This document shows, in pieces, positions 56,500-64,000 of a stretch of 64,000 nt of DNA. A program made the position numbers and the translations under genes. This DNA is from Bimuria novae-zelandiae CBS 107.79 (lineage: Eukaryota > Ascomycota > Dothideomycetes > Pleosporales > Didymosphaeriaceae): contig ML976745.1 in the NCBI GenBank assembly GCA_010015655.1, positions 42,587 through 106,586 of the forward strand, given 5' to 3'. Every line of letters starts with the position of its first letter. Within the stretch, counting starts at the first letter, position 1. The notes beneath the pieces were generated by a model. It had not been told where the DNA came from and did no database searches. It worked only from the letters and a program-made list of their open reading frames with translations.

Positions 56500-57301
56500 A
56501 ATGGTAAGTGAGGAACGCGGTGAACGGCGAGTACGTGTAAGGGTGAGCAGGGAAGGATGGACTTACTGTTTTGCGGTTTCCGTCGGGCGAGCCGGTGTGC
56601 GTTCCCCGGCAGCCGCCGGCTTTTGCGCGATGTGGACTGGAGTGGGGAGTGTTAGATAGGTGGTTGGTAAGGGGGCTGTCTTGGTACGTGTTCATAACAT
56701 GAAGGAGAGATGATGTGAGAAATAATTCACAGGGGAAACAGTTAGTTTCGGAACTGACCAATGTGCGTTTGTAGACTGGTACGGCCTCTGTGTCCTCACC
56801 CGCATGGTGAAAGCTCTTGCGATGTCTGTGTCCAGATAACTGGAAAGGGTCATCAGCTAGCGATATCAAGCACTTGTCCAGCGCGAAGAAGGAAACATTG
56901 ACATCTCGTTGATGATACCAGAGTTGTAGGGAGCACAAAATAATGCACATCGAACTTTAGGTGCATAGCTTCACAAGGCTTGAGCAGAATCACAAGACGG
57001 AATACATCAGAAGCGTTGCGCATGAACGAGTCTAGAGAAAGATCAGTCAATGCAAAACTTCCGCATAGTGGAGAGAATTTCCACCAGCGGTCAACTATGT
57101 TACAATTGCTCGAATCCGCCCTCTTTTGAGAGCGGGGGTATCATAACCGTTCCCATATTTTGTCCCCCAACGCCATCGCTATGCAGATGATAGATGAAAA
57201 ATCAACAAAGAACACTGTCCACCGCGCTTGATGCAAAGCATCCAGTATGTACATAAACTGAAAAACAAACTGATTTACTGAGCGGGATTAACGGCGGCGG
57301 C
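56500..57301. other. Intergenic, no RIP, 3' flank of SAC3
   Basis: Ordinary base composition. A 155-codon frame on the minus strand (56483-56950) begins with ATG but its end lies in the Fot1 TIR, it has no motif, and its composition is low-grade; I do not call it. Contains the 3' UTR/terminator of the SAC3 gene. Confidence 0.5.
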
Positions 57302-60300
57302 TTAGTCGGACAGCTCGATGGCGTCGTCCTCCGTGCCACCGGGCTTCTGTGCGCACTGCTCTTCCTCGTCTTGCTCTTCCTCCTCCGAGTACTCCTCTTC
57401 GGAAGAAAACTCCTCTCCTTCTTCTCCAAGTTCCTCATCTTCGAAGCCGTCCCACTCTTCGGGTGGGCCATCATCTACGACCGCATCCTCGACGTCGCCT
57501 TCGACGACGAGTGCGGCTTCAGCGGTAAGTGACTGCTGCGTCTGCGTGGAAGGATGATACGACTGCTGCGTCGGAATAGGTGACGAGAGAAAGTTTGGAG
57601 GGTTCGGAACCTTCTTTGGTTGGACTTGTGGTGACGTCTGGTTGGGAGCTTGAGACTGCTTGGCGAGTTCCTTGCGATAGGAAAGGATGGCCTCCGGTTG
57701 GCCATATAAATGTTGAGGTACGAAGCGGCTCGTACGGCCCCAGTAGGGATGGCGGTTCTCGGAATTCGGCGTGCCAGTACGATCAGATGTTGATTGTCGC
57801 GAGGATGCCGCAGCACCGAACCGACCAGTGCCTCCATTGAAAGATCGGGTGCCGTCGAAAGATTGAGAAATACCGTGGCCGGACTTCGCGAGGGACTCCT
57901 TGACGGCTCGAAAACGCGCGATGCGTTCTTCGTCAGTAGTGAGAGGAGGCAAAGATTGTCCGTGCCCTGGTGTGGATCGAGCGGGAGCGGGCAGTGATTG
58001 TCCATACCCAGACGAAGAGTGGTGTGCAGATGAAATGGATCGACGGGCGCGCTTACGTGCATCCTCCTCGTGAACAGAGTCGACGCTGCGCTTCAAAGAC
58101 GAAGACTGGTGTGCGGATGAGTTGGAGCGACGGGCGCGCTTACGTGCGTCATCCTCGTCAGCAGAGTCGAAACTTCGCTTCCGAGCCATATTTGAGTCAG
58201 GACTGAGATTGCTTGCGGTGTTCTGGTCGATTCCCATTGCGAGCATCTTGAAGTAATTTGTCTCAGTGCGGTCGACGATTGGTTGCATCTCGTTGTACGC
58301 TTTGGCCTGTGCTCGGGCTTCGTAGTAAGACTTAGAGAAGTCGCCATTCTGCTGGGTGGAATCTTCGCCGTTTCGTTCTGACGTTGGCGCCGACTTCGGT
58401 ATTCGTGAAGGTTTAGAAGCGCCGTTGGTTAGACCGTTTGTCTGGCCAGGAATAGGTCGGTCCATGGTTGCCTCGGCGGCAGGCTGTCCCTCTGGCGCAG
58501 TCGAGCTGGCCACAGAGTTGGCCTTTGAGCTCCGCCGTTCCTCCAACTCAGCCTTGAATTTTCGCCGGCGTTCTCGACCACGACGCGCCTCTTCCTTTCG
58601 TCGCTTGTTTGCAATTACCTGCACCCACTTGGCAATCGCTGCTCTAGCAAGGTTCGCCTGTTTTCGTTGCCACATCTCGTCAGCCAGTGCCTCATGTTGC
58701 GCTTGCCGTTCATCCCGAAGTGCTTTCTTGGATTCTTCGACCGTGGTTGCGACCAGATTCTGGATGTATTGCTTCATCAGGCCCTCAACAGGGTCTGAGA
58801 ACAAATCCGTCCCAATCGATTCTAAAGCTTGCCGTCGTACTACCTCTGCTTTGTGTGCAGAAGCTCGCTCAGCCCGAAGCCGCTCTGCCTCCTTCTCTTC
58901 CCGGATTCGGCGTTTTTGTTCTGCTGCACGAGCCTTTGCTTGTTCTTCCAGGGCTTTTCGTCGTTGCTCTTCTTCCGCTTTCCGCCGTTGCTGATCCACG
59001 ATCCGTTGTCGCTCTGCCTGCGCCTTCCGTTCCTCCTCTTCCCGAGCGTTGCGTTGAGCTTCTTCGGCTTTCCGTCGCTGTTCCTCCACCTCTTGTCGTT
59101 TCTCGTTCTCGGTAGGTGATGTGACCGATGTTTGGAGAGGCTTCGAAAAGACCGTTGCTTCTGGTAATGTGGAAGGTTGGGCCGATGTGCCGAGACCGGC
59201 GAAGCCAGTGAAGCCAGTGAGCCCAGTCGAAGGCGCCGATGGGGCGGTTGCGCTGGACCCATCTGTAGGAGTCGCAAATGAAAATCCAGTGGATCCAGTG
59301 GAAGGTGCCGTAGTTGTTTTGAACAACGATGGACCTGCGGTCGTTCCAAATGGAGAGGTAGTTGCAGGTGTTGCAAAAGCATTCGAGGTTGCTGGATTTG
59401 CGAAAGCACTCGAGGATGCTGGATTTGCAAAAGTGTTCGTGGTGGCTGGATTTGCAAAGGCGTTCGTGATTGTAGGGGTCGCAAAAGCATTCGCGGTTGC
59501 AGAGGTTCCAAAAGCATTCGTGGTTCCTGGTGTTCCAAAAGCATTAGCGAATGTAGGCGTCCCGGCGCTCGTAATGGCGGGAGATGCAAAGGGATTATTG
59601 GCTGGGGGAGCTCCAAAAGGGTGTGGAGTTGGGGTTGGCTGTCCATTCGTGCCAAATTTCGCTGCGGCGCTGGCGAAAGGATTGGCCGGCGCAGACGTCG
59701 ACGAAGGTACACCTTTGGGTTGCGTCGCGAATTTGATGGGATCTTTGGACGCATCGAAAAGTCCAGGCTGAATGGTAGACGGAGCCCGTCCAGCGGCAGC
59801 TGCGAAGGGGTTTTTGGGAGGCGCGGAGGAATCTGGGATAAATAACGAATCCTCCTCGTGCTGTGACATAGGTTGTATCAAGCCTTCAGAACGAGCTTTC
59901 TGGATGGTGTAGCCGGAAAGCACTGCTGCTAGATTGCGGCCGCCGCGTTTAGCCTCGACATACTTTTGGGAGAAATATCGATCTAGGCCAACTGGTTTCT
60001 GTCGCATTGTAAGGGTTTCCGGCCGCAAACGGGTAACGCCATCGGAATCGGTCTCAAACTCGCCGCCGTAGAGGACACAGAAACCTTGAACCTGTTTTGC
60101 ATCGTCCAAGCCCAGGATGTCAACTAGCTTTTCCAGGGTGAACTCGTCGACCTTTTGTTTCTGTACCATGCAGGCTTTGACCATTGCTTCCAAGGTTTCT
60201 GCTCGGACAGCGTTGAAACGAGTGGCAGCAGCACATGCCATGAGGTAGGATACCTGGCTGGACCGAACTATTCGCCAGAAGGTAGCCGAGTTCTTGGTAT

Positions 60301-61675
60301 CTTCGGCGGCGCGAACAAGTTGTTGGGCAACCCGTACGCGCGGGTCGCACCGAACTTCTTGGCGGTGCTCGGGCTCTCTCATACCCAGGATGATGTTGTA
60401 CGCATGGATCTCGGCAACGCGCGATGCTTGGAGTGGAGACGGCGTCTTTTTATCGGCGGGTACGTAGACCTTGAGCTCGTCCCACAGCTGGGTTATTTGC
60501 TTGCAAGTGGCGGCGAGCTGCTCCCAATCCAACTTGCTCTCGTATTCTTTTCCGTTCGCTTTCGCCTTCGCCATAATATGCATGCTAAGCAGATGGAAGC
60601 GCATGCAGAGTTCGTAGCACGTCATGTAGGCTTCCGTATCTTCTGGTCGGCGGTAGTTCTTGTTGAGGTCTACTCGCACGGCGCGCGATCGGTCCCATAT
60701 CCAGCTTTGGAGATACTCAAACTCGTCTTCTTTCAGGCGGTTGACCATGATCCGCATGGCGTTCTGTAAACGTTAGCTCAGGCTGGGGTTGCATCTACAG
60801 TCGACTTACAAGCAGGGCTTTTGGAGTGCGGAGGTCGGTCATGAGTGTAAGCTCGTCGCCGGCGGACGATCGATGGAAAGCTGCGACCATCCGGCGCTCG
60901 TCTGGCTGACGTTCACTCCGAGGGCCGCGCGCCGTCTCCTTGGTGAATTCTGGGCCGGCCACATCTTTTTGGACAATTCGACGCACTCGTTCCAGCTCCG
61001 GGCATAGGTCAGTGCAAAGACCGTATTTAGCGACGCTCTGGTTCAGGTTCATCCGGCCGTCGGGGTCCAACTGGCCCGCAGCAATCTGCTCCTTCTTCTT
61101 GTACTGCTGGGCGTGCTTGAGATACGCAAAGCGTTCTGCATATTCATAGTACTTGTACGGTGTCGTGTTCAGCTTGCCCTTGCGCTGCTCTGCGAACTTC
61201 GGATCGTAAGGTATGCCTGTGTATCCATCCGCGGCGTCGGGCTCTGGAGTTTGCCTAAAACAGTCGTCAGTATACAGTAGAGGGGTGAGCCTACTGACTT
61301 CCTCCACGTGCTGCAATCGCCGTGTCGCATTCCCGGCCTTCTTAATCTTCTTCTTTGCGGCCTTCAGGTTTGCCCTCAACGGTAGAGACATGCGATTGTG
61401 ACTCACGCAGCCAATTGGTGTGCTCGTCAAGCAAGCAAAGGTCGGAATGCTTACTCGTTCTTCGCTCCGCCAGCACCAAAACCTCCTCCTCGTCCTCGCG
61501 AGCCTGTAGCGCTGCTGTTTCCACGGCCATTGCCGCGTCGGGCGAGGGTTCCTCCTGCGAGCGCGTCCAGTCCATTCGCTCGATTCGATGTGTTGGGTGT
61601 ATTCAGTGCGCCACGACCTCGATTTGCGCCTCGAAACCCACCGCCGCCTCGGCCTCGACCACGTCCTCCAGTCAT
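57302..61675 (-). CDS. sac3: SAC3/GANP-family mRNA export factor (three exons)
   Basis: Predicted exons 61675-61455, 61401-60810 and 60763-57302; the sum is divisible by three and gives 1,424 residues. Introns are 53 bp (GTAAGC, TTGAC branch; 61402-61454) and 46 bp (GTAAGT...ACAG; 60764-60809). The N-terminus is Arg/Gly-rich (GGRGRGRGGGGFRG), then a basic KAAKKKIKKAG helix. The SAC3/GANP domain follows, with KYGLCTDLCPELERV near residues 199-211, IVQKDVAGPE, DLRTPKALL at the second splice junction and an exon-3 helical part. Residues ~590-820 hold degenerate FG-like repeats (NAFGT, NAFAN, NPFA). Residues ~820-1015 form a charged coiled coil with IAKWVQVIANKRR, resembling the Cdc31/Sus1-binding region. 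Near residue 1180 a ~29-residue unit (DARKRARRS) is duplicated. The tail is very acidic. Sac3 is the scaffold of the nuclear TREX-2 complex at the nuclear pore. The use of the first acceptor (GTGAG rather than TTGAG 27 bp on) is a choice between two in-frame sites. Confidence 0.92.
60764..60809 (-). other. sac3: Intron 2 of SAC3
   Basis: 46 bp with donor GTAAGT, a GCTAACG branch sequence and acceptor ACAG. Splicing joins RTPKALL to NAMRIMV, which restores the SAC3 domain pattern. Confidence 0.92.
61402..61454 (-). other. sac3: Intron 1 of SAC3
   Basis: Donor GTAAGC, branch-like TTGACG, acceptor GTGAG. An alternative in-frame acceptor 27 bp downstream (TTGAG) would remove nine residues. Confidence 0.7.
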
Positions 61676-62673
61676 TGTCGTGAAGTCGTTTCGCTGTGTG
61701 TTGTGCGCAAACCGTACGTATTAGGTCGTCGGAAGAGGTAGAATAGAACAAAAATAGAAGAGAGATAATATTCGATGTTGCCCAATGCAGCGCGCAGGTG
61801 GGTTGGCATGCGCAGCTGCTTGGGCGCGGGCGTAATGAAGGGTGGTGCAGCGCTGGAGAGAGACAAAGCGCGATCGTGCCGTGATGCGCGCAGCAATGGC
61901 CAGCGATCCGTGCACAACGCCGATTAGCCCCAGATTTCACTGAGCACGTGATCCTTGCGCTTGCAAGGTTCCGCGGTTCAGAGTTCCTAGCAACCTTACC
62001 TGGGTGTTACGATTCCTACGTGTGTGAACACCGAATCGATAATGCTCGGCTTGGTTCGCGCAGGTGATCACTGCTATCGTGGACTCCGGCATCCAACACT
62101 GCAGCTGTTCATTACGACCCCGACTCAGCCTTCCTCTCAATTATCCGCGTCACTCATTCACGATAGCACGCCAATATCAAGGCCGTCTTGTAATGTAACT
62201 ACCGAGATGTTTATTAGCGGCCCAAGGGCCTTTGTCTACTATATAAAATTCACAACGCAAGACCCACCACCTAACGCCTACTGTACAAACTGAGATTACT
62301 GGAGCCTGTGTCCCCTCCGTCTCCAGGCTGCGTGGGGTGAATTTTGTTCCGTATTACGTCCGTCATGCGATAGCTTGGTTCTCGTACGTATTGTCGTGTC
62401 GTGGTCGTGTCGTGATCGTGGCGTCGTAAACGGGGTATAATGCGATGGTGGCTGAAAATGCAAAAGTACCAATATGGTGTCGAGAAGAATGCCGAAGCAA
62501 CCTTGAGATGCGAACGGGGGAGTTGTGTGCGCGACGAACGAAGGGGTCTCGTAGATGTCGGGCAGCAGCATCGAGAGAAATGGGCGTGTAGATGGCGTCC
62601 GGGTGGAATAAAGCGACTCGCAGGATCCCGAAAAGAAAGCATCGGACCATGGGGAACGAAACCGGTGGTGTGG
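61676..62673. other. Intergenic: SAC3 upstream region and 3' flank of the DUF2841-like gene
   Basis: Both flanking genes are on the minus strand, so this holds the SAC3 promoter and 5' UTR on its left and the 3' UTR of the next gene on its right. The SAC3 start has A at -3 (ACAATG). CGTGTCGTGGTCGTGTCGTG at ~62394-62415 is a short simple repeat. Overlapping frames on both strands look like chance. Confidence 0.5.
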
Positions 62674-64000
62674 TTAAGTAAAGGAGCTGTTCCAGTTGTA
62701 TGTCAACGGCAAGCCGTGCGTGGGCAGCTCCCGATCGGGCGGATCGTGCGTCGTCTGGTAATGCTCCAGGAGCTCGGAAGGGGGTAGAAATAGATCATGG
62801 CAATGCGCGTATATGTTGGATAGATCCCCCGGTAGTGTTTGGGTTGCTAAGGCCTGCGTTGTGGTCCTATCGGGATGTGCTATGTTATGTGATGCTACGC
62901 CAGAAAAGCCGAGGCCACTCGGGAGTTGAATGGATTGCGGCGTAACTCCCAGGAGATAGTTGAAAGAAGGAGCGTTATTAGAGGATGGGTTATCATTGGA
63001 GCTGGGGTAGCCAACAGTACGAGACCCGAAGCGGGGGGCCGCCGAAGGCACGTTCGACCCGAAGGACTGCCCAACATTCAAGCCTGAGAAAGCTCCAGCC
63101 ATATCCGCCGATGACTGCATCAGAGGCTGATTAGTGGCAGACACCACGTTCACCTGCGGGGATTTGTCGCGGACTGCCTCTGGAAACATCTTGACATCTT
63201 CAGTGTAGCTGAACTCCGAATTGAAGGATGAGAACGAAGCGCTAGGGCAGTTGACTTGAATGGCTTCCTCGTCCGGCTCTGTCTCGTAGCCAGGCTCATC
63301 TTCAGGGGGCGTTTCAGGCTTCATGTATGTGCGTGGACGTTTCCAGGCGTGGGCGCGATCAGGCCTAGGATAGGCCCGCCAGGAGACCTGCTTTCCGCAA
63401 CCAGGTCCCAACTTTCCAGAACCTTCGTAGCCCTGGCGTTGGAAGACCTCTTGGTAGAAGTAGTCTTCGTGAGATTGGGCAATGTCGAACAGGCTAGCCA
63501 TGAGTCAGGACGCGTCGCGCCAAAGTTGTGATTGGAATTACCTAGGAATGATTTCTTCCAGAGCACGCTTCTTCATGGTTTCATTGTATTTTGAGCCCTT
63601 GGACGAAGAAAAGTGCTCCGTGTCTTTCGAGGTAACGATGTAAGTGGCGTCTTTGAGAAGCTTGTGGATCCAGGGATCCAGTTGTCGCTTACGTTCGTCG
63701 GCATCGCGGTGAACGAGCATGATGTCGACAGCCAGGGGCAGGAGGTCTGTTAAAAGTAAGGGTCGTGCATTGCAAAGAGCTCCTCGACAGACTTACGTGG
63801 TAGCTTAAGGTGGGAAGGCTCGACGTATGGCACTTCAGCAGGCCACCAGCGGGGCTTCCTGTATGCCTTCGGCTTGCCAGTGCGGCGATCCACGTATTTC
63901 TGATAGGGTCCATACTCCTGCTGACGTCTCGGCTCCAGTCGTTTAACCCAGGCTGTCACAATGTCACGCATAGGCTTCATCGTGAGCTCACGGAAGCGTT
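62674..64000 (-). CDS. DUF2841/YDR124W-like protein, 5' end outside the window
   Basis: Three exon parts, 64000-63797, 63746-63542 and 63493-62674, with introns of 50 bp (63747-63796; GTAAGT...AACAG) and 48 bp (63494-63541; GTAATT, CTGAC branch, CTAG). The frame is kept across both and ends at TAA 62674-62676. The first part reads RFRELTMKPMRDIVTAWVKR, then the basic PKAYRKPRWWPAEVPYVEPS. Exon 2 has DIMLVHRDADERKRQLDPWI. RPxWWPxxVxHxEPxHL is the hallmark of fungal DUF2841 (the YDR124W-like helical-bundle family), recalled without a search. The C-terminal part is Ser/Asn/Pro-rich and ends with a C2H2-finger-like but incomplete AHCHDLFLPPSELLEHYQTTH-type segment. An ATG at 63501 falls inside the second intron, so a separate 275-codon gene there is unlikely. 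Function unknown; the start codon lies beyond the right edge. Confidence 0.75.

Noticed and set aside
56483..56950. 155-codon minus-strand ORF beginning with ATG
   Set aside because: Its 3' end lies inside the Fot1 TIR, composition is low-grade, no motif, and it sits in the 3' flank of SAC3; likely chance.
57318..59845. Several plus-strand and minus-strand ORFs over the SAC3 gene, some over 200 codons
   Set aside because: They are alternative-frame readings of the low-complexity SAC3 coding sequence (Glu/Lys coiled coil, Thr/Pro/Ala FG-like repeats).
61261..61304. Possible 44-bp intron (GTCAGT...TTTTAG) in SAC3 exon 2
   Set aside because: Removing it shifts the frame out of the SAC3 domain; the exon is open without it.
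60795..61940. 381-codon minus ORF taken as one exon
   Set aside because: Its N-terminal part lacks protein-like features and would bypass the RGG exon; the spliced model with GTAAGC/GTGAG and ATG 61675 fits SAC3 better. Only its C-terminal part (61401-60810) is coding.

Overview
The window looks like a filamentous ascomycete chromosome (Pezizomycotina; a Dothideomycete is possible, but I cannot fix the order). The evidence is short spliceosomal introns (46-53 bp) in the right-hand genes, fungal transposon families (Fot1/pogo, Tc1/mariner, hAT, piggyBac, chromodomain Ty3/Gypsy, Copia), and heavy repeat-induced point mutation (RIP). RIP has turned CpA/TpG into TpA, replaced CAG/TGG codons by TAG/TAA, and changed catalytic Asp/Glu to Asn/Lys. 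I saw no rRNA, tRNA or CRISPR.

Layout. 1-17.75 kb is a nest of transposons. An old Fot1 copy is split by a full-length Gypsy element (family 1, copy A, 582-16932, TSD GTAAT). That Gypsy was itself invaded by a second Fot1 (1400-3245), a solo LTR of Gypsy family 2 (5544-5995) and a 6.7-kb TIR transposon (8373-15081), which carries a third Fot1 (10318-12172). 17.75-23.3 kb is a less mutated island: transposase and gene remnants plus a 72-bp minisatellite of about 32 units. 23.3-31.35 kb holds a two-ORF Tc1/mariner element, a piggyBac-like pseudogene and a complete hAT element (TSD CATCTACT). 31.35-34.2 kb is RIP-degraded and unassigned. 34.2-52.6 kb is a 5'-truncated second copy of Gypsy family 1. 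It contains a solo LTR of family 3 and a full Gypsy family 2 element (37806-52158, TSD CTAAG). That element in turn contains a small LTR element with 169-bp LTRs (TSD ATTAT) and a Copia element (45741-51302, TSD TAAAT). 52.6-54.4 kb is unassigned AT-rich DNA. A fourth Fot1 (54599-56497) sits in the stop codon of a small ORF.

Right of 56.5 kb the sequence is ordinary gene space with no RIP. It holds a three-exon SAC3/GANP-type mRNA-export factor gene (57302-61675, minus) and the 3' part of a gene for a DUF2841/YDR124W-like protein (62674 to beyond the right edge, minus). These two are the only genes I regard as probably functional.

Insertion order comes from target-site duplications and from comparing the two family-1 Gypsy copies, which supply each other's uninterrupted empty sites. 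Family identities of eroded elements come from reading relic protein motifs through the RIP stops. No database search was possible.
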